Shown here one piece after another: positions 46,125 through 55,862 of a stretch of 64,000 nt of DNA (position 1 is its first letter; each line of letters opens with the position of its first letter). Made by a program: the position numbers and the translations under genes. The notes under the pieces are model-generated. The model was not told where the DNA came from. It saw only the letters and a program-made list of their open reading frames with translations, and ran no database searches. Source of the stretch: Phycisphaeraceae bacterium. GTDB taxonomy: Bacteria > Planctomycetota > Phycisphaerae > Phycisphaerales > SM1A02. Location: assembly GCA_004213555.1 (NCBI GenBank), contig SHAP01000008.1, positions 1 through 64,000 of the forward strand, in the 5' to 3' direction.

Positions 46125-46535
46125 ATGAAAAAAGAACGATTTTGCCCCATTTGGGCCCTCCTTCTGATCAGTTTGTGTGGCTGTTGGTCGCCAGCCCAGT
46201 CCTCGCTGAGCCCGAACGTGCCGGAAGTGTTGGCCGCCCTGGAATCTGAAGGATGGGACATCGCCTTCGTCGAGCCAATTTCTGGACGCATCCAAACCGA
46301 ACCCCGAAATTTGCCCAAGCACCGATTGGCCGCCAGCCCCACCCGAGTGGTGCTTGAATTTCGACTGGAGGAACCGCAACCTCGTGTTCAAGCCATCGTG
46401 GCCCAGCAATTGGACACCCCACCCTCCGACGCCCCCAATTCGGACGCTGGAAATCCCACACGATGGGTCGAGGTGGGACGCGACACAACCCTTGAGATGG
46501 CATGGTCATCCCGATTCGATGCGCCCGATTCTTGA
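46125..46535 (+). CDS. Small predicted lipoprotein
   Basis: 136 residues with a signal peptide MKKERFCPIWALLLISLCGC; the lipobox LCGC puts the lipidated Cys at position 20. The mature part has no recognised domain. AGGAG lies 7 nt before the ATG. It is divergent from the multihaem cytochrome. Function unknown. Confidence 0.78.
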   Translation: MKKERFCPIWALLLISLCGCWSPAQSSLSPNVPEVLAALESEGWDIAFVEPISGRIQTEPRNLPKHRLAASPTRVVLEFRLEEPQPRVQAIVAQQLDTPPSDAPNSDAGNPTRWVEVGRDTTLEMAWSSRFDAPDS

Positions 46536-46545
46536 GCGGTCCGTG

Positions 46546-46551
46546 TAGAAT
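46546..46551 (+). promoter_or_regulatory. -10-like TAGAAT upstream of sucA
   Basis: TAGAAT lies 67 nt before the sucA ATG, so unlike other TAGAAT boxes here it would give a leader of about 60 nt. No -35 is clear. Confidence 0.4.
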
Positions 46552-46618
46552 CTAAAAGCGGTTCAGGACGGATCTTGACCGCCCATCGTTGCCCCGCCGG
46601 CTGGAGACCACCGCCGCA

Positions 46619-49435
46619 ATGTCACCGAGCGATCCTGCCCGTCCCAGTTTGAATAGCTGGAACGCCGCGTACCTCGACGCGATGCACGAACAATGGCGAA
46701 TCGATCCCGATTCCGTTGATCCGGCTTGGCGGTCGTTCTTCCAGGGATTTGATCTCGGTCTTGCCCAAGCTGACTCTGGTGCCCCTGCGTTACCAGATGC
46801 CGAAGCAGTGGCCTCGCATACTGCCCACACCGCGCAAGGTCGAGTGGACAGCCTGATCTACCACTACCGGGATATTGGACATTTGCACGCCAATTTGGAT
46901 CCCTTGGGTTCAAAACGCGTGAAGCTCAATTCATTGGATTTGGAATCTTTTGGGCTCGGTGAGGCAGATCTTGATCAATCTTTTGATCCCGGACACTTGC
47001 CACTCAACAGTCCAGCTCGCCTTCGTGACATCATCGCTCATCTTGAAAGCACGTATTGCGGCTCCATTGGCGCTGAGTACATGCATATCCAAGATCGAGA
47101 ACGCCGAAGGTGGCTACAACAACGCATGGAGCCCGTGCAAAACCGGCCGCCCTTTGATGCCGAGTTGCGACAACGGATTTTGCGTGATCTGGTCAACGCC
47201 GATGTCTTCGAAGAATTCTTGCACACCCGGTACCGGGGCAAAAAGCGCTTTGGCCTGGACGGAGGCGAAAGCTTGATCCCCATGATGGTGGAACTTATTG
47301 AGCAGGCCCCAGGCCTTGGCATCGAAGAGTTCTGCATCGGCATGGCCCACAGGGGCCGGCTGAATGTGCTCACCAACATCTTGGAAAAATCACACGATCA
47401 AATCTTCACCGAGTTTGAAGAGGCATGGACCGAAGATTTTGCCGAAGGCGGCGGAGACGTGAAGTACCACCTTGGGTACTCCAACACGTGGCGCACCGCT
47501 TCCGGACAGGACGTTCATCTTTCGCTGAGCCCCAACCCCTCTCACCTTGAATTCGTCAGTTCTGTGATTCTGGGCCGGGTCCGCGCCAAGCAACGTCTGC
47601 GGGTGGACCCAGACCGAATCCGCGTGGTGCCCGTGGCCATCCACGGTGACGCTGCATTCCCAGGACAAGGTGTTGTCGCCGAGTGCTTCAACATGATGAA
47701 GCTGGATGGCTATGACGTCGGCGGCACGATCCACTTGGTGGTCAACAACCAAGTTGGATTCACCACCGATCCCCACGACACTTTTTCGGGGCGCTACTGC
47801 ACCGACTTAGCCAAAATGGTGGAATCTCCAATTGTGCACGTCAATGGAGATGACCCAGAAGCGTGTGTGTTCGCCGCCCGACTGGCTCTGGCCTACCGGC
47901 AAGAATTTGGCACCGATGTGGTGATTGAAATGTGGTGCTACCGGCGTCACGGACACAACGAAGGCGACGAACCCACTTTCACCCAACCCGAACTCTACGA
48001 ACGCATCAAGAATCAACCCCGGGTTGCGAAATCTCATGCGGATCGTTTGGTTCAGGAGGGTGTCTTGACCGCCGAAGCGGCGGAAAACATGCGGACCGCC
48101 CGACGGGAACGTCTGGATGAAGCGCAGACCCGAACGAAAGACGCCCCCGTGGCCCCCGGCACCCCCGGATACCGGAACCATTGGTCCGGGCTGACCGAAG
48201 AGTGGCACGACGACCCCGTGGAAACCAATGTCCCGTTGGCCACTTTGCATGAAGTCAGCCACGGGCTGGCCAAACTGCCCCCCAACTTCGAACTCCATCG
48301 CAAGTTGCAACGCTTGACCGAAGCACGATCCAAAGCCATGGAAGACGGCAGTCAAGTCGACTGGGCCACCGGCGAACTCTTGGCGTTCGGCACCCTGCTC
48401 CTGGAAGGGCACGCTGTTCGGCTGACCGGGCAAGACGTGCAACGCGGCACCTTCAGCCACCGCCATGCGGTTTTCGTTGATCAAAATACCGGCGAGAAAT
48501 ACTGCCCCCTTGACCACCTCCGAGAGGAACAAGGCCGCATCTGCGTGCACAACTCCCCGTTGACCGAGAGCGCCTGCTTGGGTTACGAGTACGGCTACTC
48601 CTTGACCGACCCGAGGATGCTCATCTTGTGGGAAGCCCAGTTTGGCGATTTTGCCAATGGAGCACAGGTCATCATTGACCAGTTCATCGCCTCGGCCGAA
48701 ACCAAATGGAAACGTTCTTCAGGCCTGGTTCTGATGCTGCCCCATGGCTACGAAGGCCAAGGGCCAGAGCACTCCTCTGCCCGCATGGAACGGTTCTTGA
48801 GCTTGTGCGCTGGCGACAACATGCAAGTGGTGCAGCCTTCTACACCAGCCCAGCACTTTCATTTGCTGCGGCGACAACTTGTCCGAGATTTCCGGCGTCC
48901 ATTGATCATCATGACGCCCAAGAGTTTGCTGCGTCATCCCAGAGCAACCAGCGTGGCCACTGATTTCTCTGAGGGGCGGTTCCACCACATCTTGCCCGAC
49001 TCGGCCGAGCTCGATCAATCGGCAGTCAAAGATCTTATTTTCTGCTCTGGCAAAGTGTTTTATGAATTGGACCAACGCCGAACCGATACCGAACGCCGCG
49101 ATCTTGCCATCCTTCGGATGGAACAACTGCACCCGCTTCGGGTGGAGAGCATCAAAGCCGCCCTTGCCGCGTACCCCAACGCTCAACGGTTGATGTGGGT
49201 CCAAGATGAGCCCAAAAATATGGGCGCTTTCCGTCACGTCGAGGCTTTCTTCCGAGAGCAGTTGGAACTTGAGTTGTTGTACGTTGGCCGACGAGAGAAC
49301 GCGTCCCCCGCGGTCGGTTCAAGTCGTATCCACACCCGCGAACAACACGAAATTATGGACCTTGCGGTGGGTCGCACCGCCGAAGACACCGCGGACCCTG
49401 CTGCGGAGCGCCTCGTGGAAGGCCCACGTTCCTGA
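46619..49435 (+). CDS. sucA: 2-oxoglutarate dehydrogenase E1 component
   Basis: 938 residues, usual length. The N-terminal NSWNAAYLDAMHEQWRIDP is the typical E1 segment that binds E2. The thiamine-diphosphate core shows IGMAHRGRLNVLTNIL, SPNPSHLEFV, HGDAAFPGQGVVAE and VNGDDPEACVFAAR. It decarboxylates 2-oxoglutarate in the TCA cycle. The start ATG at 46619 has GGAG 12 nt upstream; a TTG ten codons earlier is possible. sucB follows after 23 nt. No lpd gene is nearby. Confidence 0.96.
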   Translation: MSPSDPARPSLNSWNAAYLDAMHEQWRIDPDSVDPAWRSFFQGFDLGLAQADSGAPALPDAEAVASHTAHTAQGRVDSLIYHYRDIGHLHANLDPLGSKRVKLNSLDLESFGLGEADLDQSFDPGHLPLNSPARLRDIIAHLESTYCGSIGAEYMHIQDRERRRWLQQRMEPVQNRPPFDAELRQRILRDLVNADVFEEFLHTRYRGKKRFGLDGGESLIPMMVELIEQAPGLGIEEFCIGMAHRGRLNVLTNILEKSHDQIFTEFEEAWTEDFAEGGGDVKYHLGYSNTWRTASGQDVHLSLSPNPSHLEFVSSVILGRVRAKQRLRVDPDRIRVVPVAIHGDAAFPGQGVVAECFNMMKLDGYDVGGTIHLVVNNQVGFTTDPHDTFSGRYCTDLAKMVESPIVHVNGDDPEACVFAARLALAYRQEFGTDVVIEMWCYRRHGHNEGDEPTFTQPELYERIKNQPRVAKSHADRLVQEGVLTAEAAENMRTARRERLDEAQTRTKDAPVAPGTPGYRNHWSGLTEEWHDDPVETNVPLATLHEVSHGLAKLPPNFELHRKLQRLTEARSKAMEDGSQVDWATGELLAFGTLLLEGHAVRLTGQDVQRGTFSHRHAVFVDQNTGEKYCPLDHLREEQGRICVHNSPLTESACLGYEYGYSLTDPRMLILWEAQFGDFANGAQVIIDQFIASAETKWKRSSGLVLMLPHGYEGQGPEHSSARMERFLSLCAGDNMQVVQPSTPAQHFHLLRRQLVRDFRRPLIIMTPKSLLRHPRATSVATDFSEGRFHHILPDSAELDQSAVKDLIFCSGKVFYELDQRRTDTERRDLAILRMEQLHPLRVESIKAALAAYPNAQRLMWVQDEPKNMGAFRHVEAFFREQLELELLYVGRRENASPAVGSSRIHTREQHEIMDLAVGRTAEDTADPAAERLVEGPRS

Positions 49436-49458
49436 CCCCCCTAATGGAGTACTGACTG

Positions 49459-50712
49459 ATGTCTGTCGAAGTCGTCATCCCATCCCCTGGAGAATCCATC
49501 ACCGAAGTGACGTTGGGCCAATGGCTTTGCAACGACGGAGACTGGGTGGCGCAAGACGACAATCTTGTAGAAATCGAATCCGACAAGGTCACGCTGGAAA
49601 TTCCTGCACCCGCCAGTGGGGTCTTGCGGATTGCGGCTGAAGCGGGCAAGGAGATGGAAGTGGGCGACGTTGTGGCCACCATCGACACCGACGCGACCGC
49701 ACCTTCGGGGGATCAAGGCTCCGATGGACAAACGGCAGATCCTGGAGATTCTGGACCAGCCAGTGTGGTTGAAGCCGCCACCGCCGCCGCCGCTGAAGAA
49801 ACCCCGCGACCCACGAGCATGGCCGCCAAGGTCGCGGCGGATGCCGGAGTCGATGTCAACAGTGTCACGGGAACCGGGGCCCACGGCCGAGTGACCAAAG
49901 CCGATGTGCTTGCGGCATCCATGCCCGTCCCCACCACTCCGAACCGACCAAGCGAACCAGCCGCGCCAGTCACGCAGCCTTTGGCCATTGATGCCACAGG
50001 CAGTCGAGGCGTCCGCCGCGAGAAAATGAGTCGTTTGCGAGCTCGGATTGCCGAACGCTTGGTGGAAGCCCAGCAAACCGCAGCCATGTTGACGACCTTC
50101 AATGAAGTCGACATGAGCGAAGTGATGCGGCTGCGAAAATTGCACAAAGAAGCGTTCGCGGAGCGGCATGGGGTCGGACTGGGCTTCATGAGCTTTTTCG
50201 TAAAGGCCTGCTGTGAAGCATTGCGTCGTCATGAGGGCATCAATGCCTACATCGACGGACAAGAAGTCGAGTACCACGACTACTGTGACGTTTCGGTTGC
50301 CGTCGGCACCCCCAAAGGCTTGGTGGTGCCCGTTCTGCGAAACGCCGATCGTCTTTCCTTTGCCGAAATTGAGCGAGGCATCAAAGATTTGGCCATTCGC
50401 GCTCGCGATGGGCAATTGGGTATGGAAGAAATGCTCGGGGGCACCTTCACCATTTCCAACGGTGGTGTGTACGGCTCGCTCATGAGCACCCCGATCCTCA
50501 ACCCACCGCAGTCTGGGATCTTGGGCATGCACAAAATCATGAACCGCGCGGTCGAAGACCCCAAGAACCCGGGACAGATTGCGTTGCGACCCATGATGTA
50601 CTTGGCGTTGTCCTATGACCACCGCATTGTCGACGGCGAGCAAGCCGTTCGGTTCTTGGTTGATGTCAAAGAAGCGCTGGAAAACCCAGAACGGATGCTG
50701 CTCCAGCTTTAA
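49459..50712 (+). CDS. sucB: Dihydrolipoamide succinyltransferase E2
   Basis: 417 residues: lipoyl domain with the lipoylated Lys in EIESDKVTLEI (about residue 43), an Ala/Pro/Glu-rich linker, a peripheral subunit-binding domain (AKVAADAGVDVNSVTGTG) and the catalytic acyltransferase domain ending with the active-site LSYDHRIVDGEQAVRFL. It transfers succinyl groups from E1-bound intermediate to CoA. GGAG lies 9 nt before the ATG. Confidence 0.96.
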   Translation: MSVEVVIPSPGESITEVTLGQWLCNDGDWVAQDDNLVEIESDKVTLEIPAPASGVLRIAAEAGKEMEVGDVVATIDTDATAPSGDQGSDGQTADPGDSGPASVVEAATAAAAEETPRPTSMAAKVAADAGVDVNSVTGTGAHGRVTKADVLAASMPVPTTPNRPSEPAAPVTQPLAIDATGSRGVRREKMSRLRARIAERLVEAQQTAAMLTTFNEVDMSEVMRLRKLHKEAFAERHGVGLGFMSFFVKACCEALRRHEGINAYIDGQEVEYHDYCDVSVAVGTPKGLVVPVLRNADRLSFAEIERGIKDLAIRARDGQLGMEEMLGGTFTISNGGVYGSLMSTPILNPPQSGILGMHKIMNRAVEDPKNPGQIALRPMMYLALSYDHRIVDGEQAVRFLVDVKEALENPERMLLQL

Positions 50713-50742
50713 GCAATCCTCGCGCCGAGCACCTTTCGTGGG

Positions 50743-50748
50743 TATGCT
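50743..50748 (+). promoter_or_regulatory. -10-like TATGCT before rsmH
   Basis: TATGCT ends 10 nt before the ATG at 50759. It supports that start over the in-frame ATG at 50744, which lies inside the box. Weak evidence. Confidence 0.3.
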
Positions 50749-50758
50749 CGCTTTTCGT

Positions 50759-51706
50759 ATGGATGCTGCCGGACACGAGCCGGTCCTCATGGATGAGGTC
50801 CTGAGAACTTTGGCCCTTCAGTCGGGTGAATCGGTCGTGGATTGCACCGCTGGTCGAGGCGGTCATGCCGCCCAAATGGCGGAAAGACTCGGACGCAACG
50901 GCCACCTGATTCTGGTGGATCTGGATCCCGAAAACCTGCAGTTTGCCAGCCGGCGGGTCGCACCGACTGGCCTCACGGTCCTCGGGTGGGAACATTCCTT
51001 TGCAGAGGTGCCACGGGCACTCCAAAGCTTTGAGCCCAAACCCAATGCCTTGTTGGCCGACCTTGGGGTGGCCTCCACCCACCTGGACCGTCCCGAAAGG
51101 GGGTTTTCCTTCCGCGAAGAAGGACCCTTGGACATGCGGCTCGCCGCGGGTGAAGCCCTGACGCCAACCACACGGGCGGCCCCGGGCGAGCCCGCCACAG
51201 CTGGTGATTTGGTGGCGGTTCTGCCCGAACGAGAATTGGCCGATCTCATCAAGACCTGGGGCGAGGACCCTTTCGCCAAACGGATCGCGCGGGCCATTGT
51301 CGAAGCCCGGGAGGTCGAGCCGATACGTACAACGACCGCCTTGGCTGAAATTGTTCGGCGGGCCTATGGCGCTCGAGCTCGGGACAGTCGAATGCACCCC
51401 GCCACTCGGACCTTCATGGCCCTTCGCATCGCGGTCAACGATGAACTTGGCGCGTTGGAGCGACTGCTGGATGCATTGCCCCGAGCGTCAGACTGGCTGG
51501 CTCCGGAGGCACGTGTGGCGATGATTTCTTTTCACAGTTTGGAGGACCGATTGATCAAACGGGCCTTCGCCGGACTGGTCCGGGCCGGCCGAGCCGTGGA
51601 TGTGACCCGGGGCGGCTTGGTGGCCTCTGAAGAGGAGGCCCAACGCAATCCCAGAGCTCGATCCGCCCGCCTGCGGGTGGTGCAATTGACGGAGCCCGCG
51701 TCATGA
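50759..51706 (+). CDS. rsmH: 16S rRNA m4C1402 methyltransferase
   Basis: About 315 residues. Motifs are HEPVLMDEVL, VVDCTAGRGGHAAQM (SAM site), ADLGVAST, RGFSFREEGPLDMR and ISFHSLEDRLIKRAF. It methylates C1402 in the ribosomal decoding site. Its position at the head of a rsmH-LysM-ftsL-ftsI cluster is the usual start of the division-and-cell-wall cluster. It overlaps the next gene by ATGA. The start may alternatively be the ATG at 50744. Confidence 0.95.
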   Translation: MDAAGHEPVLMDEVLRTLALQSGESVVDCTAGRGGHAAQMAERLGRNGHLILVDLDPENLQFASRRVAPTGLTVLGWEHSFAEVPRALQSFEPKPNALLADLGVASTHLDRPERGFSFREEGPLDMRLAAGEALTPTTRAAPGEPATAGDLVAVLPERELADLIKTWGEDPFAKRIARAIVEAREVEPIRTTTALAEIVRRAYGARARDSRMHPATRTFMALRIAVNDELGALERLLDALPRASDWLAPEARVAMISFHSLEDRLIKRAFAGLVRAGRAVDVTRGGLVASEEEAQRNPRARSARLRVVQLTEPAS

Positions 51707-52326
51707 CCCAAGAAACCAAATCAGCGCTTCTGATCGGATTCATCTTCATCATGATCGTTCTGGTGGTGGTGATGGATGGTGTCGATGCCGGAAGGACTCC
51801 CGCGGTGGATGCCGCTTCGGGAGATGTCAAGGAAATTGTCCCTCCAGCTGAAGATGAATCTTTTCAGAGGTCACAACCACCTCCCTCGGGACAACTCGAA
51901 GCCGTCGCCACCCAAGTGGAACGGTACGAAGTCAAACGTGGGGACACCCTGAGTGGAATTTGTGCGGAATACTACGGAGACGCGGGCTTGTTTCCGGCCC
52001 TGCAGAAAGCCAATAAGCTGGCAACTCCAGACTTGGTCCCGGGTCAAACCATCAGCTTGCCCCCGCAAGCCGCGCTGACCAGCAAAGACCAAGTGGCACG
52101 ATCCCCCCAGGCCGCACAAACCACACAACCAGAAGAAACCGCACAAACGGAAACCGTCCGAAAAAATCGAACCTACACCGTGCAAAAGGGAGACATGCTC
52201 GAACGCATCGCTCGACGAGAACTCGGGGATGGGCGCCGAGCCAACGAGATCTTCGAAATGAACAGAGATCAACTCTCTTCACCCGATGACATACAACCTG
52301 GCATGGTGCTGAAGCTTCCCGAATGA
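51703..52326 (+). CDS. Membrane-anchored protein with two LysM domains
   Basis: 207 residues. One N-terminal helix (LLIGFIFIMIVLVVVMDGV) is followed by two LysM repeats: YEVKRGDTLSGICAEYYGD (about 75-120) and YTVQKGDMLERIARRELGD (about 160-205). LysM binds peptidoglycan. Insertion of such a gene between rsmH and ftsL is unusual for division clusters and suggests a cell-wall or septum-related role. Both ends are coupled to neighbours by ATGA overlaps. Confidence 0.85.
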   Translation: MTQETKSALLIGFIFIMIVLVVVMDGVDAGRTPAVDAASGDVKEIVPPAEDESFQRSQPPPSGQLEAVATQVERYEVKRGDTLSGICAEYYGDAGLFPALQKANKLATPDLVPGQTISLPPQAALTSKDQVARSPQAAQTTQPEETAQTETVRKNRTYTVQKGDMLERIARRELGDGRRANEIFEMNRDQLSSPDDIQPGMVLKLPE

Positions 52327-52628
52327 ATTCCCATTTGCCCCATCTTGACCGACTCATTCGCCTTGGAAGCTTGGTGGCGGCAGTGGGCATCGGTGGAGGC
52401 TCCCTTCTGGAGCAACGGCTGGAAACCCGGCGGCATCATCGGCAAGTGCAACAATTGGAACGAGAGCGGCAAGCCGTTGAGCGTCGTACCCTGGATCTTT
52501 TGGCACGGGAAGCGGGCTTGATCAACGACCCCCTCGTGCGAGAGGCTTTGCAAGTGGATTCGGCGGCCTTTCCCGTTGTTGAAGATCGCCCACAACCCCA
52601 TCCCAATCGACCGGAGCCACGCCGTTGA
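52323..52628 (+). CDS. FtsL-like small division protein
   Basis: 101 residues with one N-terminal membrane helix (LIRLGSLVAAVGIGGGSLL) and a coiled coil (QVQQLERERQAVERRTLDLL), then a proline-rich tail. Sequence similarity to FtsL is always weak; the call rests on the topology, size and position between rsmH and ftsI. FtsL links FtsB/FtsQ and FtsI at the division site. Overlaps both neighbours. Confidence 0.62.
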   Translation: MNSHLPHLDRLIRLGSLVAAVGIGGGSLLEQRLETRRHHRQVQQLERERQAVERRTLDLLAREAGLINDPLVREALQVDSAAFPVVEDRPQPHPNRPEPRR

Positions 52629-54565
52629 TGCGAGCTGGTTTCACGTGGTTGTTGGTGCTGCCACTGGTGGTGGCGATGGCCCGACACGTGCAACTTGTCA
52701 TTGCTCCGCCGTCGGGATTGCTTACAGCCATCAAACGTGATGACGACCAAACGCGGCCGCAAACCGAAGCCGCGTTCCGCGGCCCCATCGTGGATCGACG
52801 GGGGCGACCTTTGGCCATCTCCACCCCGGGGATCCAACTGTTCGTGGATTTGGTTGCTCGGCGCGAAAAACATGAGTACGAGCTCGACACCGAAGCCCGC
52901 CGGGCCAGATTCCCCGAAGGGGTGAAACCTGTAACCAAGCAGAATCTTCGATTGATGGATTTTGCGCTCGAAGTGGCCCACCTCTTCCCTGAACTTCACA
53001 TGTCACCCGCGGAGATTGAAGCAGTCCTGCATGAGGCCGATCTCAAAAATCGAGCCAACGGGAGAGAAACCAGATATTGCAGACTGGGTGACGTGCTGCA
53101 CCAAACGCCTTCCATTGTGGCGCGACAGCAATTTGCAAAAAGCACCCACCTCAACCGAATCCTGCTTGCAGGTTTGCACTGGAAGGAATCCGAGATCCGA
53201 ACAATCAGCGCTCCGCAAAGCCTTCGCAGCTTGGTCGGAAAAACCATGCCCGACAAGGACGGTCTCAAGGGTCGAGACGGCATCGAGGCGAAATGCAACG
53301 GCCGACTGAGCGGAACGATGGGACACCGCCACGATGTGGTCGACAGTCGGGGACGACGGCTTGAGGGCTCGGCAGCACAACCCGCCACTGACGGTCGAAC
53401 GGTGGCCATGACGCTGGATCTGGATCTTCAAGAGTACGCCACGACCGAGTTGGAAGAAGCAGTGGCATCCTGTCACGCAGCCGGCGGGCGATTGATGGTG
53501 CTGGATGTAGCGACGGGTGGTCTCCTCAGCATGGTGGACGTGTTGGCCGCTCCTCGTGAGGGCACTTGGCCCGATGCCCCGGCCGATGGCATCCGACCTC
53601 GAGGCGGATTGGTGGGGCGCCCGCGTTGCATCAGCGATGTTTTCGAACCCGGTTCGACTTTTAAACCAATCGTTTGGGCCATTGCGGTCGAAGAGGGCGT
53701 GGTCCAACCTTCGGAACTCATTGACGCCGTGCCTCCCGGCAAAGAGTGGTGGACCTCGTACGGCCGTCGCATCCGTGACGTATCAGGACGCGGCAATCTG
53801 AAATGGGATGAAGTGCTGCGGTATTCCAAAAATGCCTGCATGGCCCATGTTGCCGATCGCCTGAGCACCACCCAACTGCGTGATCGGGTCTTGGACTTTG
53901 GTTTTGGGAAACGCACCCGTTTGGTTCCACGTCCAGAAGATCCGAACAACTCAGAACAAAATGAGCCCGAAGCTCGTGGCTTGGTACCCCAGTCGCGGAA
54001 TTGGAACAACTTCACCCAGACATCGGTTTCATTTGGCCAGAACATCTCGGTCACCGCCGCGCAACTCCTGCAAGGCATTTCGATTTTGGCCAGTGGTGGC
54101 GAACTCCGGCCAATCCATTTGGTGAATCCAGGTCCAAACTTCCGTCCTGCTCGCATCCCGGTGGTATCGGCGGCGACGGCTCAAGCCACCATTGATGCCA
54201 TGGTGCCATTGGTGCAAGACACCAAGCATCTTCGTATTCAAGGCGTTCGTGCATTTGGCAAGTCGGGAACAGCCCAGTTGCCGCGATCGGCCAAACCCGA
54301 ACAAGGCATCAAACACGGAATGTACGAAGACCGCTACATCTGCTCGTTCATCATGGGTGCCCCCGCGGAGGATCCCAAAGTCTTGGTGCTGTGCACCATT
54401 GACGATCCTGACCGATACGCATTGGAACGAGAAAATCTTCGACACACAGGGTCGTACACCGCCGGGCCGGTGGCCAAAAAAGTGCTCGAAGCCGCGTTGG
54501 GTCGATTGGGCGTTCCTCGTGAAATCGCCAATGCATCCAACGACGCTCCGGTTGGAATCAACTGA
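52628..54565 (+). CDS. ftsI: Septal penicillin-binding protein (FtsI/PBP2-like transpeptidase)
   Basis: 645 residues. Short N-terminal tail and membrane helix, pedestal domain, then a transpeptidase domain with all three motifs: SxxK in EPGSTFKPIVW (Ser343-Lys346), SxN in RYSKNACM (Ser400-Asn402) and KSGT (545-548) in place of the commoner KTGT. It crosslinks septal peptidoglycan in the periplasm. The ATG overlaps the FtsL-like stop; the end overlaps the convergent regulator by 8 nt. The pedestal region (about 80-230) is longer than in E. coli FtsI. Confidence 0.93.
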   Translation: MRAGFTWLLVLPLVVAMARHVQLVIAPPSGLLTAIKRDDDQTRPQTEAAFRGPIVDRRGRPLAISTPGIQLFVDLVARREKHEYELDTEARRARFPEGVKPVTKQNLRLMDFALEVAHLFPELHMSPAEIEAVLHEADLKNRANGRETRYCRLGDVLHQTPSIVARQQFAKSTHLNRILLAGLHWKESEIRTISAPQSLRSLVGKTMPDKDGLKGRDGIEAKCNGRLSGTMGHRHDVVDSRGRRLEGSAAQPATDGRTVAMTLDLDLQEYATTELEEAVASCHAAGGRLMVLDVATGGLLSMVDVLAAPREGTWPDAPADGIRPRGGLVGRPRCISDVFEPGSTFKPIVWAIAVEEGVVQPSELIDAVPPGKEWWTSYGRRIRDVSGRGNLKWDEVLRYSKNACMAHVADRLSTTQLRDRVLDFGFGKRTRLVPRPEDPNNSEQNEPEARGLVPQSRNWNNFTQTSVSFGQNISVTAAQLLQGISILASGGELRPIHLVNPGPNFRPARIPVVSAATAQATIDAMVPLVQDTKHLRIQGVRAFGKSGTAQLPRSAKPEQGIKHGMYEDRYICSFIMGAPAEDPKVLVLCTIDDPDRYALERENLRHTGSYTAGPVAKKVLEAALGRLGVPREIANASNDAPVGIN

Positions 54566-55862
54566 TTCCCAACCGTTTCATCTTCTTGTACAGCGAAGCA
54601 CGGTGAATCCCCAACGCCACAGCGGCTTGGGTTCGATTTTGTTGATGGGCCGCCAAAGCCGCTTCAATGCGTTCGCGTTCATCTTGTTGCAATCCACCCG
54701 CCAACTGCACCGCAGGATGGCCAGTTGGCCTTTGAATTCTCGGGGGCAAGTCCACGGTGGAAATCAGCGGGCCGCGGGTCACCGCAACCGCCCGCGCTAT
54801 GGCATGCTCCAATTCACGAACATTTCCCGGCCAGGTGTAAGACATCAGCACTTCCATGGCCGATGGGTCAAGTCCGTCAACGCGTCGAGCGAGACGGTGG
54901 GCATAGCGTTCACACATGTGGTGCGCCAACAGAGGGAGGTCGTCCATACGAGCTGACAAGCTGGGGATGTCAACCTCGACCACTGCCAAACGCCACAGCA
55001 AATCCTCACGAAACCCACCTTGGCTTGCCAACTCGTGCAAATCCCTGTTGCCTGCTGCCAAAACACGCACATCGCACGAGCGCGTTTCCTCGGAACCCAC
55101 CGGCTCAAAGGTGCCCTCTTGCAAAATACGAAGCAGTCGCGCTTGCAACGCCGGCGTGGCGGAATTGATCTCGTCCAAGAAAAGAGTGCCCCCTTCAGCC
55201 AGTTCAAAGCGACCACGACGATCCTGATCTGCACCGGTGAAAGCGCCGCGGACATGTCCAAACAGCTCAGATTCAAGAAGTTCTTTCCCCAAAGCCGCAC
55301 ACGAAACTTCGACGAATGGCCCCGTGCTTCGAGACGATCGTTCATGCACCCGCCGAGCCAAGCGACTTTTGCCACTTCCGGTCGGTCCAGTCAGAAGCAC
55401 ACCGACGTCGAGTGGCGCCACCTGATCCAACAGCTGGACCGCTTGGTTCATCGCGGGATTGGAACCTAAGACGAAAGATGGACCTCCGTTGACGATCGGT
55501 TCGGCGGGAACCAACATCGACAAACGGTTCAAAGATTCCCCGACGATCTGGGCCAAACGCTCTGGGGTCACCGGTCGCTCCACATAGTCCATCGCACCGG
55601 CTTTCAAGCAGTCCACCGCTTCGGTCGTAGATCCCCACCCGGTCAGGACGATCACGCCGGTCCGAGGAAAGCGTGCGCGTATGCGAGCAACCGTGGCCGA
55701 AGCCAATTTCCCTTCCGGAGGCGTCAACAAAACCAGAGACGCTTCGTCCAACTCCGAGAGCGGTTGCGGCCCCTGCACGTCGCAGTCCAAAACCGAGACC
55801 GCCGACCGAACCGCTTGCCCAGCCGTCGTATCGGTATCGATGATCAAAATCCGTGGTTTCAC
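54558..55862 (-). CDS. NtrC-family sigma54 activator with degenerate receiver
   Basis: 434 residues: receiver-like domain (1-115), AAA+ domain (about 130-365) and Fis-type helix-turn-helix (RNRTQAAVALGIHRASLYKKM) at the end. The AAA+ part is complete: Walker A GPTGSGKS (159-166), GAFTGA (206-211), Walker B LFLDE (227-231). The receiver keeps the acidic pair near the start (DTD) but has Thr47 in LVLLTPPEG where the phospho-acceptor Asp should be, and Arg97 (ERPV) where Lys is usual. It should not be phosphorylated in the normal way. GTG start overlaps the upstream ORF (GTGA). Confidence 0.93.
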   Translation of the reverse strand: MKPRILIIDTDTTAGQAVRSAVSVLDCDVQGPQPLSELDEASLVLLTPPEGKLASATVARIRARFPRTGVIVLTGWGSTTEAVDCLKAGAMDYVERPVTPERLAQIVGESLNRLSMLVPAEPIVNGGPSFVLGSNPAMNQAVQLLDQVAPLDVGVLLTGPTGSGKSRLARRVHERSSRSTGPFVEVSCAALGKELLESELFGHVRGAFTGADQDRRGRFELAEGGTLFLDEINSATPALQARLLRILQEGTFEPVGSEETRSCDVRVLAAGNRDLHELASQGGFREDLLWRLAVVEVDIPSLSARMDDLPLLAHHMCERYAHRLARRVDGLDPSAMEVLMSYTWPGNVRELEHAIARAVAVTRGPLISTVDLPPRIQRPTGHPAVQLAGGLQQDERERIEAALAAHQQNRTQAAVALGIHRASLYKKMKRLGIS

